This document shows positions 1 to 7,119 of a stretch of DNA of 11,986 nt, one piece after another. The DNA comes from Achromobacter sp. (GTDB lineage: Bacteria > Pseudomonadota > Gammaproteobacteria > Burkholderiales > Burkholderiaceae_B). Position 1 is the stretch's first letter. Every line of letters begins with the position of its first letter. The translations under genes and the position numbers were made by a program. The notes beneath the pieces are model-generated. The model made no database searches and was not told where the DNA came from. It saw only the letters and a list, made by a program, of their open reading frames with translations. The DNA is taken from the NCBI GenBank assembly GCA_003454835.1, contig DMTA01000452.1, positions 1 to 11,986 on the forward strand, read 5' to 3'.

Positions 1-643
1 GATCTGGCGGCGCGCCCTTGCTGCGGTGCCTGGCGCGCACGCCCAAGTCGCCCTGCACCGCATAGAACCAGGCATTCCAGCCAGGCGGCATGGGCAGGAG
101 CGTCGTCGCGCCAGGCCGCAGCCAGCCGTCCAGGATCAGCAGCGGTTCGGGCGTGCACAAGGGTGAGTCCAGGCCGCCGTAGCTGCCCGCCACCACGCGG
201 ACCTTGCCCGACGGATTCTGGATGACCGGCATGTCCGCGGCGCGCAGCAACGACGTAGACGGCGGCAGGGACTTCAGATGCGCGGGGTGGTCGATGAAGA
301 TCTGTAGCCCGTGCAGCGTGGCCTCGCCTGCCGGCCGCTGCGCGTGCACGATGCCGCGCCCGGCTTGTGTCCACTGCAGGTCGCCTGCGCGAATTTCGCG
401 GTCGTTCCGGATGCCGTCCAGGCTCTGCATGACGCCCGTGCTGTCTTCCAGCAGCAGTGTCGCGGCGCTGACCCCGGCGTGCGTGTGCGGCTCAAATGTG
501 GGACCCGTCATGACGAAGTGGTCCACCAGCACCACGGGAGACATGCTCCCAGCAAAATCGGTATGGCGGAACTGGTGGATGGTGCAGGCGTCGCCCAGGT
601 AGCGGCTGGATCCGGCGATGACGGCGCTGAGGTGAAGAGTCAA
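1..643 (-). CDS. Pirin family protein (3' end cut by window edge)
   Basis: Pirins are double-cupin proteins that bind a metal; some are quercetinases, others transcription cofactors. The reading frame stays open from the left edge to a TTG at 643-641. No in-frame ATG or GTG lies upstream, and an AAGG sits about 9 nt before the TTG, so I take TTG as the start. About 214 residues are visible; the C-terminal cupin is incomplete. The N-terminal cupin has FEPHTHAG (His53, His55) and QWTQAGRGIVHAQRP (His100), with the spacing of the family's metal ligands. The fourth ligand, normally Glu in an HxE motif, is Gln102 here. The substrate cannot be told from the sequence. The gene is divergent from the LysR gene at 794, which probably regulates it through the palindrome between them. 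The family call is firm; enzymatic activity is uncertain. Confidence 0.85.
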   Translation of the reverse strand, partial: MTLHLSAVIAGSSRYLGDACTIHQFRHTDFAGSMSPVVLVDHFVMTGPTFEPHTHAGVSAATLLLEDSTGVMQSLDGIRNDREIRAGDLQWTQAGRGIVHAQRPAGEATLHGLQIFIDHPAHLKSLPPSTSLLRAADMPVIQNPSGKVRVVAGSYGGLDSPLCTPEPLLILDGWLRPGATTLLPMPPGWNAWFYAVQGDLGVRARHRSKGAPPD

Positions 644-669
644 AAAGTGCTGCCTTACTGTTGCTGAAC

Positions 670-699
670 ATGTATTCCGGCGACAGCTTATGAGTTCAA
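670..699 (-). promoter_or_regulatory. Candidate sigma70 promoter of the pirin gene
   Basis: Read on the minus strand, TTGAAC (699-694) is followed after 18 nt by ATACAT (675-670). This would start transcription roughly 20 nt before the TTG start codon. Both hexamers are imperfect, so this is only a candidate. The palindrome at 733-755 lies upstream of it, a usual place for a LysR-type activator. Confidence 0.35.
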
Positions 700-732
700 C
701 CCGTCGGACAGTAGGGGCCAATTTCAGGAATA

Positions 733-755
733 ATTGTCCTGGCTGTCAGGACAAT
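733..755. promoter_or_regulatory. Perfect inverted repeat between LysR and pirin genes, likely LysR-type operator
   Basis: The arms are ATTGTCCTG (733-741) and CAGGACAAT (747-755), exact reverse complements separated by five bases. A further half-site-like direct copy, TCAGGAATAAT, lies at 724-734, against TCAGGACAAT at 746-755. LysR-type regulators bind as tetramers to a palindromic site plus a weaker neighbouring site, usually between their own gene and a divergent target, and this layout fits. The symmetry is not exactly T-N11-A. That the neighbouring LysR protein is the binder is inferred from position only. Confidence 0.65.
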
Positions 756-793
756 GCCAGCAAATTTTCGAATTTCTCCTATTAAAACGCTGT

Positions 794-1702
794 ATGCCTA
801 ACTACGTTCATCGCCTTGAAGACCTGCTGCTTTTCAGCGAAGTTGTCGAAAAAGGTGGCTTCTCGGCGGCCGCACGTGTGTTGAATATGCAACGTTCCAA
901 GCTCAGCCGCCGGGTTGCGGAGCTTGAAGCGCGCCTGGGCGTGCGGCTGCTTCAACGCAATACACGGCGCGTGTCGCTGACGCCGATGGGCGAACAGATC
1001 CATGCCCACGCGCAGGCGCTGGCCCGCGAGGCGCGCAGCGTTTTCGACCTGGCCGCATCGATCGGCGACGTCCCTGCCGGGATGCTGCGCATCACCGCGC
1101 CCGCGTCGCTCGCGAGCCGCGTCCTGGGCGGTCTGGTCGCCCGATTCTGCGTGGACCATCCCCGCGTGCGGGTACTGCTGGATACCCGCGACCAGATCAT
1201 CGACCTGGTCGGCGAAGGCTACGACCTGGCGTTCCGCGCCCAGGCGTCGTCGCTGACGGATGCAAAGCTCAATGCGCTGGAAATTGCCCCGGTGCCGCTG
1301 GCGCTGGTGTGCAGCCCCGCGATGGCCAGATCCGCGCCGCGCCATCCGCGCGATCTGGCCGCTCTGCCGTTGCTGGCCCACGGCACGCAGGACGGCCCGC
1401 ACACCTGGCGGCTGACCGCTCCCGCAGGCGAGATGGAATCGGTGGAGTTTCAGCCCCGCAGCCTGAGCAGCAATATGGATACGCTGCGCGCAATGGCCGG
1501 CGCGGGCCTGGGCGTCGCGCTGGTCCCCCGCTATCTGTGCGGCCCTGAACTCGACCAGGGCGGTCTGGCGCACATCTTGCCCGGCTGGTCGGCGGCGCCC
1601 GCGCGGATCTACGCCGTCATGCCCGCGCGTTGCGGCGAGCCGCTGGCGTTGAAACGATTTCTTGAATACGTGGCCGCCGAGCTGCCGGCGCGCCTGATCT
1701 AA
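794..1702 (+). CDS. LysR-type transcriptional regulator
   Basis: A 302-residue protein, the usual length for the family. The N-terminal winged helix-turn-helix covers about residues 8-65: GGFSAAARVLNMQRSKLSRR, then the linker-helix start VAELEARLGVRLLQR and the wing NTRRVSLTPMGEQ. The periplasmic-binding-protein-like effector domain follows from about residue 90, with the typical segment MAGAGLGVALVPRYL near the end. I chose ATG 794 because the protein then begins MPNYVHRLEDLLLFSEVV, as LysR proteins do. The in-frame TTG at 734 lies inside the operator palindrome and adds 20 non-homologous residues. No clear Shine-Dalgarno sequence precedes 794. The gene is divergent from the pirin gene, the classic LysR arrangement, so autoregulation plus control of pirin is likely. 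The effector molecule is unknown. Confidence 0.92.
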   Translation: MPNYVHRLEDLLLFSEVVEKGGFSAAARVLNMQRSKLSRRVAELEARLGVRLLQRNTRRVSLTPMGEQIHAHAQALAREARSVFDLAASIGDVPAGMLRITAPASLASRVLGGLVARFCVDHPRVRVLLDTRDQIIDLVGEGYDLAFRAQASSLTDAKLNALEIAPVPLALVCSPAMARSAPRHPRDLAALPLLAHGTQDGPHTWRLTAPAGEMESVEFQPRSLSSNMDTLRAMAGAGLGVALVPRYLCGPELDQGGLAHILPGWSAAPARIYAVMPARCGEPLALKRFLEYVAAELPARLI

Positions 1703-1735
1703 GGGCCACTCCTGCGCGCGCGGGGTCTTGCAGGC

Positions 1736-1753
1736 TTGGCGCGCGTCCGCCAA
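1736..1753. repeat. Short inverted repeat downstream of the LysR gene
   Basis: TTGGCG (1736-1741) and CGCCAA (1748-1753) form a perfect 6-bp stem with a 6-base loop, 34 nt after the LysR stop codon. No T-tract follows on either strand, so it is not a standard rho-independent terminator. It could aid 3' end formation or be chance. Confidence 0.3.
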
Positions 1754-1806
1754 AGTAAGGGTTTCGCCAAATCCGGACCGGTCTGGGGCAATAAAGGGCC
1801 GGAACT

Positions 1807-1834
1807 TTGACGCGCCGCCCAAGTCTTATATAAG
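1807..1834 (+). promoter_or_regulatory. Probable sigma70 promoter of acnA
   Basis: TTGACG (1807-1812) is followed after 16 nt by TATAAG (1829-1834). Transcription would start near 1841, giving a leader of about 110 nt. The -10 element lies inside the palindrome at 1823-1843, so a protein bound there should block RNA polymerase. Confidence 0.55.
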
Positions 1835-1861
1835 ATATAAGACACAAACCAAGATATAGAC
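1823..1861. promoter_or_regulatory. acnA operator: perfect palindrome plus an adjacent half-site
   Basis: GTCTTATAT (1823-1831) and ATATAAGAC (1835-1843) are exact reverse complements three bases apart. AAGATATAGAC at 1851-1861 repeats the right side (AAGATATAAGAC, 1832-1843) with one base missing, as a second, weaker site. The palindrome covers the -10 box, which suggests repression of the TCA-cycle gene by a dimeric regulator. The regulator is not encoded beside acnA in this window and I cannot name it from sequence alone. Confidence 0.65.
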
Positions 1862-1951
1862 CCTCGGCAAACTTGTCCAAGAGACAATGACAAACCTGCC
1901 GAAACGCCTGAAAATGCCGCCTTCAGCCTGGGCAAAACCACGGAGTCCATC

Positions 1952-4657
1952 ATGCCGCACAACACCCTAGACACACTCAAGAATTTCAAGATCGGCAACA
2001 AGTCCTGTCAGTACTACTCGCTGCCGGCGCTGGGCAAATCGCTCGGCATCGACGTGCAGCGGCTGCCGGTCTCCATCCGCATCGTGCTGGAATCCGTGCT
2101 GCGCAACTGCGACGGCAAGAAGGTCACCGAAGAACACGTCCGTCAGCTGGCCAACTGGCAGGCCAACGCCAAGCGCGAAGATGAAATTCCGTTTGTGGTC
2201 GCCCGCGTCGTGCTGCAGGACTTCACCGGCGTGCCGCTGCTGGCCGACATCGCGGCCATGCGCTCGGTTGCCGACAAGATGGGCAAGAGCCCCAAGAGCA
2301 TCGAACCCCTGGTGCCCGTGGACCTGGTGGTGGACCACTCGGTCATGATCGACTACTTCGGCACCAAGAACGCGCTGGACCTGAACATGAAGCTCGAGTT
2401 CAAGCGCAACCAAGAGCGCTATCAATTCATGAAGTGGGGCATGCAGGCGTTCGACACCTTCGGCGTCGTGCCGCCGGGCTTTGGCATCGTCCACCAGGTC
2501 AACCTGGAATACCTGGCGCGCGGCGTGCACCAGGACAAGAAGAACAACGTCTTCTACCCCGATTCGCTGGTCGGCACCGACAGCCACACCACCATGATCA
2601 ACGGCATTGGCGTGGTCGGCTGGGGCGTGGGCGGCATCGAAGCCGAAGCCGGTATGCTGGGCCAGCCCGTGTACTTCCTGACGCCCGATGTGGTGGGTGT
2701 CGAGCTCAAGGGCCAGCTGCGCGGCGGCGTCACCGCCACCGATCTGGTGCTGACCATCACCGAAATGCTGCGCCGTGAAAAGGTGGTGGGCAAGTTCGTC
2801 GAATTCTGCGGCGAAGGCACCGCCAGCCTGACCGTGGCCGAACGCGCCACCATCGGCAACATGGCCCCTGAATACGGCGCCACCATGGGCTTCTTCCCGG
2901 TCGACGAACGCACCATCGACTACTTCCGCGGCACCGGCCGCACCGAAGAGGAAATCGCCGCCTTCGAGGCCTACTTCAAGGCGCAGAAGATGTTCGGCGT
3001 ACCCGCGTCCAAGGACATCAATTTCACCAAGCTGCTGACGCTGGACCTGTCCACCGTCGCGCCGTCGCTGGCGGGCCCGAAGCGCCCGCAAGACCGCATC
3101 GAGATCGGCAACGTCAAGAACACGTTCATCGACCTGTTCTCCAAGCCGGTCGCCGAAAACGGCTTCAACCAGCCCGCCGAAAAGCTCGAGCAGACCTTCA
3201 CCACCAGCACCGGCACCAAGGTCAAGAACGGCGACATCCTGATCGCCGCCATCACGTCCTGCACCAACACGTCCAATCCCAGCGTGCTGCTGGCGGCGGG
3301 CCTCCTGGCCAAAAAGGCCGTGGAAGCCGGCCTGACGGTGCCCAAGCACATCAAGACCTCGCTGGCCCCCGGATCGCGCGTGGTCACCGAATACCTGACC
3401 AAGACGGGCCTCTTGCCCTACCTGGAAAAGCTGGGCTTCGACGTGGCGGCCTACGGCTGCACGACCTGCATCGGCAACGCCGGCGACCTGACCGCGGACC
3501 TGAACGAAGCCATCACCAGCAACGACCTCGTCTGCTCGGCCGTGCTCTCGGGCAACCGCAACTTCGAGGCGCGCATCCACCCGAACATCAAGGCCAACTT
3601 CCTGGCCTCGCCGCCGCTGGTCGTGGCCTATGCCCTGGCGGGCACCGTCACGCGCGACCTGATGACCGAGCCCGTGGGCCGCGGCAAGAACGGCGACGTC
3701 TGGCTGGGCAACATCTGGCCCACCACCGAAGAAATCGACGCACTGCTGAAGTACGCGCTGGATCCGGAGGCCTTCGAGGCCAACTACGGCCAGGTCAAGA
3801 GCAACCCCGGCAAGCTCTGGGAGAACATCAAGGGCGTCAACGGCGACACCTACAACTGGCCCGACTCCACGTACATCGCCGAACCGCCCTTCTTCGAAGG
3901 CTTCGGCATGACGCCGGGCGCGATGCCCACGGTCAAGGGCGCGCGCGCGCTGGGTGTGTTCGGCGACTCGGTCACCACCGACCACATCTCGCCGGCCGGC
4001 TCCATCAAGGAAAGCTCGCCCGCCGGCAAGTGGCTGAAAGAAAACGGCGTCATGAAAGCCGACTTCAACAGCTACGGCTCGCGCCGCGGCAACCATGAAA
4101 TCATGATGCGCGGCACGTTCGCCAACGTGCGCATCAAGAACCTCATGATTCCCGCGCTGCCGGACGGCAGCCGCTTCGAAGGCGGCGAAACCCTGTTCCA
4201 GCCCACCGGCGAACAGATGTCGATCTACGACGCCGCCATGAAATACGTCGCGGCCGGCACGCCCACCGTGGTGTTCGGCGGCGAAGAATACGGCACCGGT
4301 TCGTCGCGCGACTGGGCCGCCAAGGGCACCCAGTTGCTCGGCGTCAAGGCGGTCATCACCCGCAGCTTCGAGCGCATCCACCGTAGCAACCTGGTGGGTA
4401 TGGGCGTGCTGCCCCTGCAGTTCAAGGGCAACGACAGCGTGCAGTCGCTGGGAATTACCGGCGAAGAAACGTACGACATCTCGGGCCTGGAAAACGGCAT
4501 CAAGCCGATGCAGGACGTGACGCTGACGATCACGCGCAAGGACGGTTCCAAGCAGGACGTGACCGTGCTGCTGCGCATCGACACGCCGATCGAGGTCGAT
4601 TACTACCAGCACGGTGGGATCTTGCCCTTTGTGCTGCGTCAGCTTTTGGCGGCCTGA
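1952..4657 (+). CDS. acnA: Aconitate hydratase AcnA
   Basis: Interconverts citrate and isocitrate through cis-aconitate in the cytoplasmic TCA and glyoxylate cycles, using a [4Fe-4S] cluster. The 901-residue product matches the AcnA/IRP1 type in length. The cluster cysteines are Cys437 in [12 protein letters not shown], and Cys503 and Cys506 in [11 protein letters not shown]. Other family motifs are [20 protein letters not shown] in the N-terminal half, [14 protein letters not shown] at the start of the swivelling domain, and [15 protein letters not shown] with its substrate-binding arginine. A GGAG at 1942-1945, six bases before ATG 1952, supports the start. It is monocistronic: own promoter and operator upstream, strong terminator at 4711-4750. 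It is not the methylcitrate enzyme AcnD, since no prp genes are nearby. Nothing looks truncated or altered. Confidence 0.97.
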   Translation: MPHNTLDTLKNFKIGNKSCQYYSLPALGKSLGIDVQRLPVSIRIVLESVLRNCDGKKVTEEHVRQLANWQANAKREDEIPFVVARVVLQDFTGVPLLADIAAMRSVADKMGKSPKSIEPLVPVDLVVDHSVMIDYFGTKNALDLNMKLEFKRNQERYQFMKWGMQAFDTFGVVPPGFGIVHQVNLEYLARGVHQDKKNNVFYPDSLVGTDSHTTMINGIGVVGWGVGGIEAEAGMLGQPVYFLTPDVVGVELKGQLRGGVTATDLVLTITEMLRREKVVGKFVEFCGEGTASLTVAERATIGNMAPEYGATMGFFPVDERTIDYFRGTGRTEEEIAAFEAYFKAQKMFGVPASKDINFTKLLTLDLSTVAPSLAGPKRPQDRIEIGNVKNTFIDLFSKPVAENGFNQPAEKLEQTFTTSTGTKVKNGDILIAAITSCTNTSNPSVLLAAGLLAKKAVEAGLTVPKHIKTSLAPGSRVVTEYLTKTGLLPYLEKLGFDVAAYGCTTCIGNAGDLTADLNEAITSNDLVCSAVLSGNRNFEARIHPNIKANFLASPPLVVAYALAGTVTRDLMTEPVGRGKNGDVWLGNIWPTTEEIDALLKYALDPEAFEANYGQVKSNPGKLWENIKGVNGDTYNWPDSTYIAEPPFFEGFGMTPGAMPTVKGARALGVFGDSVTTDHISPAGSIKESSPAGKWLKENGVMKADFNSYGSRRGNHEIMMRGTFANVRIKNLMIPALPDGSRFEGGETLFQPTGEQMSIYDAAMKYVAAGTPTVVFGGEEYGTGSSRDWAAKGTQLLGVKAVITRSFERIHRSNLVGMGVLPLQFKGNDSVQSLGITGEETYDISGLENGIKPMQDVTLTITRKDGSKQDVTVLLRIDTPIEVDYYQHGGILPFVLRQLLAA

Positions 4658-4710
4658 TCGTCAACGGTTGCAGCGTAGTAGGAACGCCCGGAACCTTGCG
4701 GTTCTGAACG

Positions 4711-4750
4711 GCCCCCGACAGTTGGACGAAGTCCACCTTCGGGGGCTTTT
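4711..4750 (+). terminator. Rho-independent terminator of acnA
   Basis: GCCCCCGA (4711-4718) pairs perfectly with TCGGGGGC (4739-4746). An inner stem TGGAC/GTCCA (4723-4727 and 4731-4735) closes on a GAA loop, and TTTT follows directly. It starts 53 nt after the acnA stop. A smaller hairpin, GAACC-TTGC-GGTTC (4691-4704), lies just before it. On the minus strand the stem has no T-tract, so it would be weaker for the convergent tla3 transcript. Confidence 0.9.
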
Positions 4751-4813
4751 GCTTGACCGTCCCCCCGCAATGGCGAACATTTCTTGGGATCGTGGTCTCC
4801 GTTTCCTCTAGAC

Positions 4814-6463
4814 CTAGTTGTGCTTCGGCCCGAAAGTGTCGGCGCCGGAAAGGCCCGCAATAAAGTCATCAAGAACGCGTTGTTCCCGGGCCACGACTGC
4901 CGGGTCTCGATAGCGCGGGGCACTGCGTTCCTGCTCACGCTGGTGGTCAATATGCCGCTGCCCCCGCCAAGCCTTGAACTCGGGAGAGAGCACGTCGGTA
5001 ATCGCGGTGTGTTGTGGTCTCAGCGACACGCCAAACGGATCGTCAACGGGCTTTTTTCCAGGCGCCGGCGGGCTGATACCGATGAAGGTCGCACGATCGG
5101 CGCGGCGCAAAGGCACCACCAGACTACTGTCGGCATTGAGATAGCTCGCCATCGTGGCCAGCGCCAGGCCGACGAAGGGCGATGCGGCGCCTGTATCGCC
5201 TACCCGTTGGGAAAGGTCGTAGCTTTGGGTTGAGTCCAGCAGGTCCAGAGGGTGCTGCACCCGTTGCAGCGCCGGAGCCAACTGCGCAATTCCGCCCGAA
5301 AGTTTGCCCGTGTCGAAGAAGGCTCGCGTTGGCGTGGAACCCAACGCCGTGATCGCCTGGTCCCAGCCGCTCGCAATAGCCTGGTCCCGCTCCTGGTTCT
5401 TGAGCAGCACGTCGGCCTTATCTTTCGCGTGCAACGAAACCGTCACTGGCCGATGCAACCGAGCCAACACCTTCATGTAGTCCCATTGCTCAAAACCTCG
5501 TTGCGTAATCGGCTCGGGAAAGAATGTTGTCGGCTTGAACCCCCGCCGCGGTGAACGTTCCCAGCCGATGAAGGCCGGGTCGATAGAGCCGGGCTTTTCC
5601 TTGGTGTACTTGGCAAACTCGCGCAGCCATTCCAGTCGCTCGGGACGGGCGACGACCAGGGCCACGACGGCATCGGTGGGTGTCTTTGGTGTGCGCTCGC
5701 CGGGCGGAGCGATATCGTTCAGGGGCAGGTTCGTGCTGGACAGCGCCGCCCGCAAGTTGAAGCTGTCGAGCGCATACACCAGCAAGGCCGGCATATCCGG
5801 ATTGCGCTCGAACATTAGAAAGATGGATTCGATTACCGCTTCCGGGTCGGTATTGCAGATGACGCCATTGTCCAACTGGAGGAGCCGGTGCCAGTGCAGG
5901 CCTGCATCGCCGCGCTCCGCTGTTGCCATTATTCTGAGCGCCACTTCCATTTCCTCGGGCGGTACACGAGGCCGTTCCATTTTCGGGTTGTAGTCCCTTA
6001 CGACCACCACGGTCGGCAGAGGCCAGCGTTCCGGGAAACTCTTCAGGGCCAGTTCCAGCGCGTTGGATTTTCGCTGACCCCAGGCAAGGTCCTGCAACGT
6101 CGCGTCGGTGGGATAGTCGCGGGGGTCCATGGGCAAGGCGCTACCGACGAGCAGCGCATTCTCTTCATCGGCGCTTTGCTTATGCAACTGCGCCCAGGCC
6201 TGCCCTTGACGATAGACATCTAGACTCAGTCCCACGCCGACGATATCCAGAGTTTCAAGACGCTGATGCGACATGGGGGCACCTTGGGAAGCAAAGGGAG
6301 TTCTAGGTGAGACCGCCGCCGTGCGATAGGCTTCAGCCGACGGCAACGGACACGCCACTGCTGCCAGCGGCGCCGTTTCAGGTTCGGGCGGGGGTGACGC
6401 CTCAGGGGCAACCGCCCACCAACGCAGCAGCAGTGATGCGGCCAGGAGCGAGATCGGACTCAT
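4814..6463 (-). CDS. tla3: Tla3-type T6SS lipase adaptor (DUF2875)
   Basis: DUF2875 proteins act as adaptors (Tla3) that load the cognate Tle3 lipase onto a VgrG spike of the type VI secretion system, as described in Pseudomonas aeruginosa. The 549-residue protein starts with a hydrophobic stretch (residues 4-19) lacking preceding Lys/Arg, then a proline-rich linker to about residue 40. The conserved body begins near LDIVGVGLSLDVYRQGQAW and continues through MDPRDYPTD, FPERWPLPTVVVVRDYNP and a C-terminal part with PFVGLALATMASYLNADSS. The start ATG (6463-6461) overlaps the upstream stop as ATGA, with GGAG six bases before it, so it is translationally coupled to the lipase C-terminal frame. 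Convergent with acnA. No catalytic motif is visible. The family call is firm; the adaptor role follows from homology and the neighbouring tle3. Confidence 0.85.
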   Translation of the reverse strand: MSPISLLAASLLLRWWAVAPEASPPPEPETAPLAAVACPLPSAEAYRTAAVSPRTPFASQGAPMSHQRLETLDIVGVGLSLDVYRQGQAWAQLHKQSADEENALLVGSALPMDPRDYPTDATLQDLAWGQRKSNALELALKSFPERWPLPTVVVVRDYNPKMERPRVPPEEMEVALRIMATAERGDAGLHWHRLLQLDNGVICNTDPEAVIESIFLMFERNPDMPALLVYALDSFNLRAALSSTNLPLNDIAPPGERTPKTPTDAVVALVVARPERLEWLREFAKYTKEKPGSIDPAFIGWERSPRRGFKPTTFFPEPITQRGFEQWDYMKVLARLHRPVTVSLHAKDKADVLLKNQERDQAIASGWDQAITALGSTPTRAFFDTGKLSGGIAQLAPALQRVQHPLDLLDSTQSYDLSQRVGDTGAASPFVGLALATMASYLNADSSLVVPLRRADRATFIGISPPAPGKKPVDDPFGVSLRPQHTAITDVLSPEFKAWRGQRHIDHQREQERSAPRYRDPAVVAREQRVLDDFIAGLSGADTFGPKHN

Positions 6464-7119
6464 GGGCTACTCCATGGGCCGCACTGTAGACCGCAGGCCT
6501 GATACCTGTCTTCCACACTCTGCGAGACGACCAGGCTGGGATAGTCTGCATCAAGTGTCCTCTTCGGCAGAAAGCCACCACCTTGAAGTGGCCCATCTGG
6601 AGGCGGAATCTTGTCACTCCGATAAACGGAGGTTTCGTCAATCAGCTCCTTGTTCCCCTTCAATTCAGCCCTGTAGCATTGCAACACTGGTTCATCGGGT
6701 TCGTCAGTCATTGCCGCAGCCTGAATTCTCCAGTTGCCGTCTCGTTTCCGCCAATGCAGCCGCCAATCGGCCACACGGCACAGATAGGCATAGAACACCT
6801 CATCATCAATACTGCAGGCCTGCCCGATAGCCAGGTCATAGGCCACGGCGCGACGACTGTGCATGGCACTCATTGGAATCGCCGAGTGGAACGAGATAGG
6901 GTCATTGCTGCCCGCCGGTGCGTCCATCATTCGCCGGCGTGCTTCATTGGGCGACTCTTCAAAAACCGCCTCGTATCGTCCACCACCCAGCGGCTTGACG
7001 TGTGCAACACGATGCCACTCGGCCGCCCATTCATTGTTTTTCGGGGCCAGGTAGGGGTTACGATTCAAATCGTTGATATCGGCGGCGTTTTCCTCCAGCG
7101 CGCGCCGTAGCGCCGGACC
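6460..7119 (-). pseudogene. tle3: C-terminal part (DUF3274) of the frameshifted Tle3 lipase
   Basis: This frame is open from 7146 to the TGA at 6460. From about 7119 it reads like a natural continuation of the lipase: ALRRALEENAADINDLNRNP, then YLAPKNNEWAAEWHRVAH, SFHSAIPMSAMHSRRAVAYD and WRLHWRKRDGNWRIQAA. I recognise these as the DUF3274 region that belongs to the same polypeptide in Tle3 lipases. Taken alone it would need the weak TTG at 7068 and has no ribosome binding site, so it is not a convincing independent gene. From the tle3 start to this stop is 2407 nt, one base more than 802 codons, as expected for a single-base insertion. The stop overlaps the tla3 start as ATGA. The left coordinate is certain; the right one marks the likely frameshift point, not a start codon. 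Confidence 0.8.

Noticed and set aside
734..793. Upstream TTG start for the LysR gene
   Set aside because: It lies inside the palindromic operator and the added residues do not resemble a LysR N-terminus.
782..1822. Minus-strand open frame of 346 codons over the LysR gene
   Set aside because: It is antisense to a clear LysR gene, its composition is shadow-like and no homology is recognised.
1873..1887. TTGTC-N5-GACAA inverted repeat in the acnA leader
   Set aside because: A five-base stem is expected by chance in a window of this size, and its position after the predicted start site gives no clear role.
1967..4612. Antisense open frame of 881 codons within acnA
   Set aside because: It lies fully opposite a certain gene and has a His/Arg/Gln/Val-rich shadow composition with no recognisable domain. 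Such long antisense frames are common in GC-rich genes with strong codon bias.
7080..7100. Programmed ribosomal frameshift at the A-run (GGAGGAAAAC on the coding strand)
   Set aside because: An A-run slip would be -1, but the frames here differ by +1 (or -2); no stimulatory structure is evident, so a plain indel is more likely.
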